From Acidobacteriota bacterium (GTDB taxonomy: Bacteria > Acidobacteriota > UBA6911 > RPQK01 > JADFOI01): a DNA stretch of 40,971 nucleotides. Where the stretch lies: assembly GCA_022562935.1 (NCBI GenBank), contig JADFOI010000014.1, forward strand, positions 1 to 40,971. Direction: 5' to 3'. This document shows, one piece after another, positions 1-7,335 of the stretch; the stretch's first letter is position 1; every line of letters starts with the position of its first letter. A model generated the notes under the pieces. It was not told the DNA's origin. It worked only from the letters and a program-made list of their open reading frames with translations, and made no database searches. A program made the translations under genes and the position numbers.

Positions 1-709
1 AATAGCCGGGCAAAAAGTCGTTAATGATCTCCAGCGCCTTTGAATTGACGTTTCCTCGATTGCCCGGCCGCACCAAAACGGGATTATTGGGTGCCCATTC
101 GTCCAGTGTTCGGCGATTGGTCAGACGCCGGGTGGCCCCCCAGATAAACCCCTGCCGGGGAGCGCCAGGATGGTCACGCAGGCCCACCATCAGCCATTCA
201 CCCGGTTCCATCTCGGTCACCGCCTTCTGAATGGCATCCCGCAGAGCTCCCTGGGTCCTTTCCAGATCGAGTTCTGCTTGAACAGTGATCTCCTTGGCCG
301 GACTCTCGTAGCCGAAGCGGTCCAACCAACGAAGGGAGGCGCCGTAGATATGTTGATGGGTTTCAATAATACCAGGAATCAGGGTCCGTCCATTCAGGTC
401 CAGAACACGGGTGATGCGCCCGGCCATGGCCCGAACTTCCTCATTGGTTCCCAGCTTCATGATCTGGTCCCTTTTGACGGCGATGGCCTGGTAAATATTC
501 CCCACCTCGGTCGAGGTGGATGCATCATCCATGCTCACGATCTTCCCATTGATGAAGATGGTGTCGGCATAGCCCATCCGCTCCACCTCGGGAGGAAGCT
601 GCTGTGCATAGGACAAAGAACCCTGCACAAGAACAAACAACGCCATCCCCCACAACCAACTCCACCCCTTGCTCGAAAAACGCTCTTCAGCTTTTAAATT
701 CATCGTCAT
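1..709 (-). CDS. Exported amidohydrolase, N-terminal part (runs off window start)
   Basis: The reading frame is open from an ATG at 709 (or 703) to the window edge, giving about 235 residues. The start has a hydrophobic signal peptide (WLWGMALFVLVQGSLSYAQ) and then the amidohydrolase N-terminal beta-sandwich (YADTIFINGKI, MAGRITRVLDLNGRTLIPG). The metal-binding HxH sits in ETHQHIYG. The family (COG1574-like TIM-barrel metal-dependent hydrolases) cleaves amide or related bonds; the substrate cannot be read here. It is a paralogue of the next gene, sharing the LPPEV...YAD opening after the signal peptide, and probably acts in the periplasm. GGAG lies just upstream of the two candidate ATGs. The C-terminal catalytic residues are outside the window. 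Confidence 0.85.
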   Translation of the reverse strand, partial: MTMNLKAEERFSSKGWSWLWGMALFVLVQGSLSYAQQLPPEVERMGYADTIFINGKIVSMDDASTSTEVGNIYQAIAVKRDQIMKLGTNEEVRAMAGRITRVLDLNGRTLIPGIIETHQHIYGASLRWLDRFGYESPAKEITVQAELDLERTQGALRDAIQKAVTEMEPGEWLMVGLRDHPGAPRQGFIWGATRRLTNRRTLDEWAPNNPVLVRPGNRGNVNSKALEIINDFLPGY

Positions 710-753
710 AAGTCTCCACATCATCAATGCAAAAGTTTCTAGAACAGTAGTTC

Positions 754-782
754 AGTCTAGAATTGCCAAAGAACACAGTCAA
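754..782 (-). promoter_or_regulatory. Candidate sigma-70 promoter for the first amidohydrolase
   Basis: On the - strand, TTGACT (782-777) and TAGACT (759-754) are separated by 17 bases, about 45 bases upstream of the start codon. The -35 box lies only 8 bases from the end of repeat element A1, so the element sits directly behind this promoter. Confidence 0.5.
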
Positions 783-790
783 GACACCCC

Positions 791-1221
791 TAGTGTCTCG
801 TTTCCATAAATACGGTCACGTTTATGGCGAGCGCGACGGCGTCGAGTTCGCGAAGCGACGACGACGCGATGTCACTGTACATCACGGAGGAGGAGCGACA
901 AAGAAATCGATGCCGTCCCGCTGCCACCCTTCGGGCTGATGGGGGTTGCGGACGATCTCTGTGTCTCTCGTCGTCGCCGATGCCCCTGCATCGCCTCCTC
1001 CTAGCCGAGTTTATGCATAGGTTCTCGTTACGAAGCGGCGAAAACGCCGACCTGACGAGGCAGGCGGCACCCGCTTGCGGGTCGCGCAACACTGGCGGTG
1101 CAGCACGCCGGATGTTTTCGCTGCTGCAGTAGAGAATCTATGCATAATCCCGGCTACCTCCTTGACCTCCCCTCGCTAGCCCCATCAGCAAACGTCATCG
1201 TATTTATGGAGCGAGACACTT
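791..1221. mobile_element. Repeat element A, copy 1 (MITE-like, with nested element B1)
   Basis: This non-coding element of about 430 bp is bounded by inverted repeats of about 31 bp (792-823 and 1190-1221) that begin AGTGTCTCG and end ACGTTT. It matches a second copy at 25,222-25,495 over most of its length, apart from about 150 bp (1003-1155) that are a nested second element. The open frames inside are not conserved: a one-base length difference after the shared CGCGATGTC shifts the frame between copies. It fills the gap between two amidohydrolase genes, and its right end touches the stop codon of the downstream gene. No transposase is present, so any movement would need help in trans. Inferred to be a MITE or structured repeat; no named family is recognised. 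Confidence 0.75.
1003..1155 (+). mobile_element. Repeat element B, copy 1 (nested in element A1)
   Basis: TATGCATA occurs at 1012-1019 and 1139-1146, flanking a 119-base interior that starts GGTTCTC and ends GAGAATC, an inverted pair. Outside the two octamers lie half-palindromes (AGCCGAGT and ATCCCGGCT). The interior has a GGCG-AAAA-CGCC hairpin and an ACCCGC-TT-GCGGGT hairpin. The reverse-complement copy at 17,361-17,492 shares the ends, the first hairpin and the stretch GGTGCAGCACGCCGGATG. It interrupts element A, so it inserted after A. Confidence 0.7.
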
Positions 1222-2962
1222 AGAACGCTCCGGCTGCCTCGTAGACTATTCGCCCCCCCACGACAGTCATCAATATTCGCAGCTTGTCCAGGTCGTTTTC
1301 GGGGAAGGTCATAAAGTCTCCACCCAGCACCACCAAATCGGCCAATTTGCCGGGCTCAATGGAGCCGAGGATCTCCTGCTCTCCGCTGTAACGGGCGGCC
1401 CATAGAGTGTACATGTAGAGGGCTTCCCTGCGATCAATTTTCTCCTCCGGGTTAATCAGACGACCCTTATCGTCCAGCCGTGTGATCCACTTTTGCATAT
1501 TGAACAGGGCCGCCTGGGTGCGAGGATCAAAAGCGTCCGCTTCCGCCGCCGGGCGAATACCGGCTTCGATCAGGGATTTGACGGGCTGCATTTTGTACAC
1601 CTCATCCATTCCATAGATCGACACCAGCGTGTCGTTGTCATAAAGCGCTTTGGCAAAGAGACTGGGCACGATATCCATTTCTTTGATCTTCTCGAAATGC
1701 TCCGGCTTCCACATCAAGCCGTGATCGATTCCAAAGTGGCGGCCAACCAGAGATCTTTCTCTGTGCGCCTCTTCAAAGACTTCCAGCAAAATGGTGTTGC
1801 TCATGTCACCAGAGCTGTGCAGGCCGGATATGGTCCAGCCGTACCGATTGCCGAGAATGATGTTTCTGCGATCGCTGGTGGCCAGATCCCCTGTTTCTTC
1901 CCATTTGTTCATGCCAAAGGGTCCGTAAGGATCTCCGGGAGGAGGATTGAGCTTCGCCTTGGAGGTACGAGCTGACCCGGTGATCGACGCTCCATCCACC
2001 ACCTGGACCGTGGCCCCGATGATTTTGAACATGTCGTTTCCGAAATCAGTGAGATTACCTAATCTTTTCAAATAGGCCTCCGGACGTGAGTTTTGACGCA
2101 GGAACTCATGGGCCACACGAACTCTCAGTGACAATTCGTCCCGGGTCATCAGTTCACGGAAAACCGAAATTGACAGCCCCCCGGCACGTCCCATGATGGT
2201 GGTCAACCCCTGCCGGTTGTGACGGCGAAATCGGGTTTTCTGAGGTTCCAGCAAAGACTCCACCTCGGGCCAGGGTCTTATCTCGTAAACGACAATCCCG
2301 CCTGCACCGCCCCTGAGCTGACCGGTGGGTCTTCCCTGATCATCTCTCAGAATGCCAGGAGTATCCGGAGGAACTTGCTTCAAGACCAGGCTATTGGCGA
2401 CGACCTGGTTATTGAGGCCTCTGACATAAAGGGGATTTTCGGGGGCAACCTGATCCAAGAGAGCAACATTTAACTCTTGTGTGACCACTTTGTTACTGGT
2501 TGAACTCACGGCGATGAATTCTCCGGGCTCGGCTTCTTGAACCTTAGCTCTAAGCGTTTCCAAAGCGCTCTCCAGTGTATCGAAGTTGTTCTCCTCGAAC
2601 CCGCCTCCTCTGGCGGAAGGCGGACTCGTGATAAATGAGGCGTGCTGGTGAGTGTCGATGAAACCAGGGACCAGGCTGCGACCTTCCAAGTCCACTCGCC
2701 GGGTCTGGGGCCCGGCCATGGCCAAAATCCTGTCATTACCTCCTCGGGCCAGAAACTTCCCGTCCCGAACGGCTACCGCTTCGACAATCGTGAACTCTTC
2801 ATCGGCAGTCAAAATACTGCCGTTGTAAAAGACCAAATCTGCATAGGCAATGACCTCTGGAGGCAAGTTTGCAGGGCTCTGAGCCCAGCCCAAAGCCACG
2901 CTGAGCCAGAGACAGGTCCATACCCCAAACACCGTGCGAATTCTCCAATGACGTTTTTTCAT
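1220..2962 (-). CDS. Exported amidohydrolase family protein (COG1574-like)
   Basis: This 580-residue protein has a signal peptide (residues 1-27, ending ALGWAQ), an N-terminal beta-sandwich strand set (ADLVFYNGSILTAD) and the metal-binding DTHQH motif with His105 and His107. Later come HSSGDMSN, a conserved GIDHG histidine region, and a typical C-terminal end (GSIEPGKLADLVVLGGDF, VVGGRIVYE). The length suits full-size COG1574 enzymes. The family hydrolyses amides or cyclic ureas with a bound metal; the substrate is unknown. The start is supported by GAGGTG seven bases upstream. It lies upstream of a truncated paralogue on the same strand, separated by element A1, whose end abuts its stop codon. 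Confidence 0.88.
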   Translation of the reverse strand: MKKRHWRIRTVFGVWTCLWLSVALGWAQSPANLPPEVIAYADLVFYNGSILTADEEFTIVEAVAVRDGKFLARGGNDRILAMAGPQTRRVDLEGRSLVPGFIDTHQHASFITSPPSARGGGFEENNFDTLESALETLRAKVQEAEPGEFIAVSSTSNKVVTQELNVALLDQVAPENPLYVRGLNNQVVANSLVLKQVPPDTPGILRDDQGRPTGQLRGGAGGIVVYEIRPWPEVESLLEPQKTRFRRHNRQGLTTIMGRAGGLSISVFRELMTRDELSLRVRVAHEFLRQNSRPEAYLKRLGNLTDFGNDMFKIIGATVQVVDGASITGSARTSKAKLNPPPGDPYGPFGMNKWEETGDLATSDRRNIILGNRYGWTISGLHSSGDMSNTILLEVFEEAHRERSLVGRHFGIDHGLMWKPEHFEKIKEMDIVPSLFAKALYDNDTLVSIYGMDEVYKMQPVKSLIEAGIRPAAEADAFDPRTQAALFNMQKWITRLDDKGRLINPEEKIDRREALYMYTLWAARYSGEQEILGSIEPGKLADLVVLGGDFMTFPENDLDKLRILMTVVGGRIVYEAAGAF

Positions 2963-3110
2963 GGCGACACCTCGATAAAATGGTTTTCGTTGTGAAACAA
3001 GAAGAATGCTCTAGGAACCTGTCCTACCTGAATCTTTATCATCCTCTGACTTCGATTTCTTTACCCTCAGGATAGCCCTCTGAGCACTGAAAATCCAGGC
3101 CTTTTTGGAT

Positions 3111-3139
3111 TTGACAAGGATGCCGGCCGGCCTTATGGT
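3111..3139 (+). promoter_or_regulatory. Candidate promoter of the class II aldolase gene
   Basis: TTGACA at 3111-3116 and TATGGT at 3134-3139 are spaced by 17 bases. Transcription would begin near 3146, which puts two upstream in-frame start codons (3105, 3135) outside the mRNA and favours the GTG at 3186. Confidence 0.5.
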
Positions 3140-3185
3140 GAGCGAAGATAAGGGCATCTCGTTGATCAAAAATAAGGAGACACCA

Positions 3186-3914
3186 GTGGTGAATCTGGAT
3201 GAGATAAAGGAGAAACTGGCAAGGTCTTGCCGGATCATTGGAATGCAAAGGGCTACGGAAAAGGGACGAGGTCACCAGTGCTACCTTCATCCGGATGGCG
3301 ACAAGATTCTGATACCCGGGCACCTGCACGATTACGGCAAAGCCATCGCGGATATCCAAGGGGAGGACATTGTCACCATGGATTTTGAGGGGAACGTCCT
3401 GGAGGGCAAACACTCTGAGCCCATGGGCGAATTTCACGCCTATACTGCCGTATTCCGCGCCAGAAAAGACGTCAAGAGCGTTGTCCACTGTCACCCTCCT
3501 TACGCAAATATCCTGGCTGCAGCAGGGAAGAGCATCCTCCCCATCGCCCGTGATGGGTGTCTTTTTTATGAAGGCGTTCCTGTCTACGAAGGATATCCCC
3601 TGTACGTAGGAACGAGGGAGATGGGAGAAGAGCTGGTAGAGACACTGGGGGACAAGAGGGCTGTTCTTCACAAAGGCCATGGAGCATTCGTGGTGGGAAG
3701 AAGCGTCGAAGAAGCGCTGATTAGGACCTTAAGTCTCGAGAAAGCGGCTGAGACTCAGTTGTTCGCCTCCATTTTGGGAACATTAACTCCCATCCCCGTG
3801 GAGAGGATGACGAAAAGAGAAACAGACCCCGACGATCACATCATCGATGACTTTTTTGGGTATTACTCAGGAAAGCTCGATAAGTTGGAAAGACAGTATA
3901 GGTTAATGTCCTGA
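3186..3914 (+). CDS. Class II aldolase/adducin family protein
   Basis: The protein has 242 residues from a GTG at 3186 (a second GTG follows at 3189), preceded by AAGGAG. The frame is open further upstream (to 3105), but the promoter and ribosome site argue for this start. The zinc ligands of the class II aldolase fold are visible: Glu82 in MGEFHAY, His101 and His103 in HCHPP, and His165 in KGHGAFVVG. Members include fuculose- and ribulose-phosphate aldolases and epimerases and methylthioribulose-phosphate dehydratase; which reaction applies cannot be decided from the motifs. It is cytoplasmic, since no signal peptide is seen. tatA follows 64 bases downstream, probably as a separate unit. Confidence 0.88.
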   Translation: MVNLDEIKEKLARSCRIIGMQRATEKGRGHQCYLHPDGDKILIPGHLHDYGKAIADIQGEDIVTMDFEGNVLEGKHSEPMGEFHAYTAVFRARKDVKSVVHCHPPYANILAAAGKSILPIARDGCLFYEGVPVYEGYPLYVGTREMGEELVETLGDKRAVLHKGHGAFVVGRSVEEALIRTLSLEKAAETQLFASILGTLTPIPVERMTKRETDPDDHIIDDFFGYYSGKLDKLERQYRLMS

Positions 3915-3978
3915 TATGCCTTATTGACTTGTTCAGGATGGGTGACATACACTGAATGGAGAGAACCGGACCATCGAA

Positions 3979-4209
3979 ATGTGGAATCTTGGCTTTCCTG
4001 AAATAGTCATCATTTTTATTGTGGCCCTGGTTATTTTCGGCCCTCGAAAACTGCCTGAGCTAGGCCGTTCTCTGGGCCGAGGATTGTCTGAATTTAAGAA
4101 AGCTTCCAACGAACTCAAGCGGACCTGGGAGGACGAAGTCGAAGCCGTCAAACACGAAGTAGACGTGGGACAGGACGAGCTGAAAAAAATCCAAACTGAC
4201 CTCGAGTAG
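3979..4209 (+). CDS. tatA: Sec-independent protein translocase subunit TatA/E
   Basis: This 76-residue protein has one N-terminal membrane helix (about residues 4-20, FPEIVIIFIVALVIFGPRKL), the conserved FGP hinge, and an amphipathic helix (LPELGRSLGRGLSEFKKA). A charged tail follows. These are the hallmarks of TatA/TatE, which forms the oligomeric pore that moves folded twin-arginine substrates across the inner membrane. tatC follows 58 bases downstream, so the two likely form a minimal TatA-TatC system. A weak promoter-like pair (TTGACT near 3924, TACACT near 3948) precedes the gene. TatB function by this protein is possible. Confidence 0.93.
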   Translation: MWNLGFPEIVIIFIVALVIFGPRKLPELGRSLGRGLSEFKKASNELKRTWEDEVEAVKHEVDVGQDELKKIQTDLE

Positions 4210-4267
4210 ACTTTTATTCTGACATCGCCCAGAACCAGCCCTTCCAAGCATTTTCCCATGACCGCCT

Positions 4268-5314
4268 ATGACAGATGACCCCGGCAAGTCCCCTCCGTCC
4301 AACCCTCCGGAATCCGATTCTCCGGAGCCGGCGGCTGTCGCTTCTGAGTCCGAAGATGACCCTGGCAAGGCTCCTGCATCCAATCCTCCGGAATCCGATT
4401 CTCCAGAGTCGGCTGCTGTCGCTTCTGAATCCGAAAAGGAAGAGCTTCAGGGAGAAGAAGACTTCACTCCGGATTTGACCCCTCCTGAGTCGCCTCCTGC
4501 GCCTCCCTCTACTCCGGAAACATCCGATGGGGAACCTCCCGATGGTGCAGAAGGGGGAATCCTGGGCTCCACGATGACTTTCCTGGAGCATCTAGACGAG
4601 CTACGAAAACGGATCCTTCACAGTGCGGCGGCCCTGGCCATTGCCTTTGCCATCTGCTGGGTTTTCAGTGAACAGATCTACCGTTTTTTGGCCGTTCCCA
4701 TCGCAGATGTAGTCGCTCCCGGTCAGAGCGTTGAAACAGGAATGAAGCAGTTGGTATTCCTCAGGCCCACCGAGCCTTTTTCCATCTGGATAAAGGTATC
4801 CTTTGTGGCCGCCATTTTCCTGTCCGCACCCTACCTCCTTCTTCAGGTCTGGTTCTTCATTGCTCCGGGGCTGTATCGAAAGGAAAAGTCTTACGCCCTT
4901 CCCTTTCTCTTTTCCTCCACCTTCCTCTTCCTGGTGGGTGGGGCTTTTGCTTACTACGTTATTCTTCCCACAGCTCTGGAGTTTCTCATCAATCAGTATG
5001 GCGCTCCCTTTCGTGCCATGGTGAGTGCCATCGAGTATTTCAATTTCGAGGTGGTGATTCTCGTGGGTATGGGGCTGGTCTTCCAACTCCCCGTCCTGGT
5101 GGCCTTTCTTTCCCTCTTCGGGCTAGTTACACCTGGGTTCCTGTGGAAGAATTTTCGCTATGCCTTCCTTGTAATCCTCATCGTGGCAGCCGTAGTTTCG
5201 CCTACAGCTGATGCCTTAAACCTGTTTCTGTGGAGCGGGCCGATGGTGGTGCTCTACCTGATCAGTATCGGCATTTCCTGGATCTTCAAACGAAGAAAGG
5301 AGAAAAGAGAGTAA
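4268..5314 (+). CDS. tatC: Sec-independent protein translocase TatC with a repetitive N-terminal extension
   Basis: The protein has 348 residues. The C-terminal 250 are a standard TatC with six membrane helices, starting at MTFLEHLDELRKRILHS, the twin-arginine signal recognition region. The first ~95 residues are unusual: two tandem 27-residue repeats rich in Pro, Ser, Glu and Asp (each begins DDPGK and ends AVASESE), then more acidic and proline-rich sequence. The usual TatC length is about 240-270. If ATG 4268 is the true start, the extension would be a cytoplasmic disordered acidic tail. No well-placed alternative ATG lies close to the TatC core other than M103 (TMTFLEHL), so a shorter form cannot be excluded. 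Confidence 0.92.
   Translation: MTDDPGKSPPSNPPESDSPEPAAVASESEDDPGKAPASNPPESDSPESAAVASESEKEELQGEEDFTPDLTPPESPPAPPSTPETSDGEPPDGAEGGILGSTMTFLEHLDELRKRILHSAAALAIAFAICWVFSEQIYRFLAVPIADVVAPGQSVETGMKQLVFLRPTEPFSIWIKVSFVAAIFLSAPYLLLQVWFFIAPGLYRKEKSYALPFLFSSTFLFLVGGAFAYYVILPTALEFLINQYGAPFRAMVSAIEYFNFEVVILVGMGLVFQLPVLVAFLSLFGLVTPGFLWKNFRYAFLVILIVAAVVSPTADALNLFLWSGPMVVLYLISIGISWIFKRRKEKRE
4274..4435 (+). repeat. 81-bp tandem repeat inside tatC
   Basis: Two units, 4274-4354 and 4355-4435, each encode 27 residues with the same frame and only a few changes (SPPSN versus APASN, EPAAV versus ESAAV). This is an in-frame tandem duplication of the acidic N-terminal extension of TatC. Confidence 0.85.
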
Positions 5315-5368
5315 CGAGCGGAGTGAGTCCACGAACGAAGCGAGTGCTCTCTATTTTCTATTTTCTAT

Positions 5369-5391
5369 TCTCTAACGCGGCGCGTTAGAGA
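5369..5391. repeat. Perfect 10-bp inverted repeat between convergent tatC and surA
   Basis: TCTCTAACGC and GCGTTAGAGA are separated by GGC. The hairpin overlaps the stop codon of the - strand isomerase gene. No T-run follows on either strand, so it may end transcription inefficiently or not at all. The flanking stretch 5320-5368 is low-complexity (CTATTTTCTATTTTCTATTCTCT). Confidence 0.6.
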
Positions 5392-6395
5392 TCAGTCACG
5401 TCGTACTCTTCCCGGTATTTCGGGGTCACGTAAATATAGCTTTGCTCAATCAGTTCATCGACGAATTTCTTCAATCCCGGTTGAGCCTTGCGTTGGTAAA
5501 GTTGATTGGAGATTTCTGAGCGAACTTCTTCCAACGGCCTCTCTCGGGCAGGTACTTGACTCACCACTTTGATGATCTGAAGTCCATACTCAGTCTTGAT
5601 GATTCCGCTGACTGCGCCTTCCTCCAATTGAAAAGCCACTTCTTCAATGGGCGCCGCCATGGAACCTCGCTTGAAGCTGCCAATACCTCCACCTTGTGAA
5701 GCGGTCGGACCGTCTGAGAGCCGTTTGGCCAAATCCTCAAAGGAAGCACCTGCTTGTAACTGAGAGAGCACTTCCTGGGCTTTCTTTCGCAACTGTGCCT
5801 CGTCTGCCCCTTCCCTCAAGAACAGGATCTCTTGGAGTTCCACTTCAGCTTTCTCGGTGTATCGCTCGATGTTCTCTTGGTAATAGGCCTCTATCTCAGG
5901 AGTGAGAAGGGTGAGCTTGGAATAAACGGATTGTTGAAGAAACGCGTCAATAACCAGTCGCTGTTTGAGCGACGCCCTGTACTCCTCCAGTGAAGATCCC
6001 TGCTGCCTGAGATACTGATCCAGAACCTCCATAGTGGGAATACCGGACTCTTTACGCATCTCTTCCAGGATTTTTCCGACGTCTGGCTCGACGCTGTCCG
6101 GGATACCGAATTCCTCAGCCCTTTGAACCAACACTTTGTTTTGGATCATGGTTCTTAACAGAGTTTGCTTCTCCCTCTGAAACGCCTGTTCCAAAAGCTC
6201 CGGACTTTCGTTCTCCTGTCGTAAAGTCGATCTGAGCCCACGCAATTCCTTCTTCAGATCAGTCAAGGTGATGATCTCCTCGTTCACCCTAGCCACTATT
6301 TCGTTAAGAAGGACAGGTTCCTGTGCCCATACGATCGGACCCAATCCCGCAAATAGCGTGAAAAGGAGTACCAGAGGACTATTCCGGGTTAGCAT
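5385..6395 (-). CDS. Periplasmic SurA-type peptidylprolyl isomerase
   Basis: This 336-residue protein has a cleavable signal peptide (about residues 1-24, ending PIVWAQ). A SurA N-terminal chaperone domain follows (LNEIVARVNEEIITLTDLKKEL). One parvulin rotamase domain (about residues 185-285) contains LQEILFLREG, LAKRLSDGPTASQGGG, IGSFKRG and EYGLQIIKV. The family helps outer-membrane proteins fold in the periplasm. E. coli SurA has two parvulin domains; this one has a single domain, as is common outside Proteobacteria. It is the last gene of the - strand run, 10 bases after a second isomerase gene, so the two are likely co-expressed and may act together. Confidence 0.87.
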   Translation of the reverse strand: MLTRNSPLVLLFTLFAGLGPIVWAQEPVLLNEIVARVNEEIITLTDLKKELRGLRSTLRQENESPELLEQAFQREKQTLLRTMIQNKVLVQRAEEFGIPDSVEPDVGKILEEMRKESGIPTMEVLDQYLRQQGSSLEEYRASLKQRLVIDAFLQQSVYSKLTLLTPEIEAYYQENIERYTEKAEVELQEILFLREGADEAQLRKKAQEVLSQLQAGASFEDLAKRLSDGPTASQGGGIGSFKRGSMAAPIEEVAFQLEEGAVSGIIKTEYGLQIIKVVSQVPARERPLEEVRSEISNQLYQRKAQPGLKKFVDELIEQSYIYVTPKYREEYDVTDL

Positions 6396-6405
6396 GGATA
6401 TCGCT

Positions 6406-7335
6406 TCACTCGAAACTCAGGGTTCGATCATGCACTTCTATAGATGCACTCTGAAATAATTGATTGACATACTCATCCAGAGCAACACTCTCTTTCTCAC
6501 TCACGAGCTTTTCGAAAATGGCCTCTTGGACCTCGTGAAACTTCTGGGCATGGCGGGGGACCCACTCCTCCATCATGAAGATGTGGTATCCCTCCGGAGA
6601 GCGAAAAACGGTGCCTATTTCCCCGGCTTTCAGCTGAAAGATCACCTTTTCAAAATTCTCGGGGAGTTGGCCGCTCCTGAAGGTTCCTAAATCACCCCCC
6701 GCTTGGGCGGTAAGCCCCTGCGAATAGCTTCGGGCCATACTCTTGAAAGTTCGAACATCTCCAAAGTTCAACTGCTCTCGAATTTCCTCTGCTCGCTGTC
6801 GATCCTCAAGCAGGATCTCCAGGACGTGATACTCATCATCAGCCTTGTATTCGTCGGAATGACGCCGATAATACCGCTGCATCTCCTGATTGCCGATCTC
6901 GATCTGGCCTCTAATCTCCTGCTTGATGAACTTCTGAATCTTCAAGAAGGTTCGAACGCGCTCTTCCAAATCCGGCGTTACTTCTTGTCCTTCGGAAAGC
7001 CAACTGGCTAGTTGCTCTCGCACTAGTGCTTCATCCACCGTGATTTCTGTTCTTTCCATTTCCTGGAGCAAAAGTTGTTCGATCACAAATTCCCGAAAAC
7101 GCACTCTTCTTATCTGAGACAGCACAGGTTCTTCTCCAGGCTCATTCGGAGTCAGGGACAGAAACTCTTCGAACTGGTCCTGGTACAGGGGGCGACCATT
7201 GATAGCGGCGATAATCGGAGATTCAGCCTGGGTAGGCTGAATCTCTTCTTTCTCAGGTGCCGCACAGCCTGCAACAAGAGCGAAGGCAAGCAACAAAATG
7301 AAACGTTTTAAAGTCATGTTCCTGAAGCCGGTCAT
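6406..7335 (-). CDS. PpiC-type peptidylprolyl isomerase lipoprotein
   Basis: This 309-residue protein has a lipoprotein signal: the hydrophobic stretch LLLAFALVAGCAAPE has a lipobox cysteine near residue 24. A SurA/PrsA-like helical region follows (INGRPLYQDQFEEFLSL). The parvulin domain spans about residues 165-260 (YHVLEILLED, MARSYSQGLTAQAGGDLG, SPEGYHIFMMEEW). It is inferred to be a membrane-anchored foldase for exported proteins. Its start codon overlaps the mfd stop region by four bases, which makes translational coupling likely. Another parvulin gene lies directly downstream. Confidence 0.87.
   Translation of the reverse strand: MTGFRNMTLKRFILLLAFALVAGCAAPEKEEIQPTQAESPIIAAINGRPLYQDQFEEFLSLTPNEPGEEPVLSQIRRVRFREFVIEQLLLQEMERTEITVDEALVREQLASWLSEGQEVTPDLEERVRTFLKIQKFIKQEIRGQIEIGNQEMQRYYRRHSDEYKADDEYHVLEILLEDRQRAEEIREQLNFGDVRTFKSMARSYSQGLTAQAGGDLGTFRSGQLPENFEKVIFQLKAGEIGTVFRSPEGYHIFMMEEWVPRHAQKFHEVQEAIFEKLVSEKESVALDEYVNQLFQSASIEVHDRTLSFE

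Noticed and set aside
170-697. Open frame of 175 residues on the + strand
   Set aside because: It is the antisense shadow of the partial amidohydrolase, whose - strand frame has a signal peptide and the HxH metal motif.
824-1132. Open frames inside element A1 and, likewise, 25,223-25,513 in A2
   Set aside because: The two DNA copies are similar but their frames shift relative to each other, and the predicted peptides are low-complexity. They are not conserved proteins.
1003-1155. Integron attC site
   Set aside because: The element is a structured palindrome of similar size, but the paired RYYYAAC/GTTRRRY core sites are not found at its ends and no integrase or cassettes are present.
3105-3185. 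Longer N-terminus for the class II aldolase
   Set aside because: It would start upstream of the predicted transcription start, while AAGGAG supports the GTG at 3186.
3039-3680. Antisense frame of 213 residues
   Set aside because: It overlaps the class II aldolase gene, whose metal ligands are conserved.
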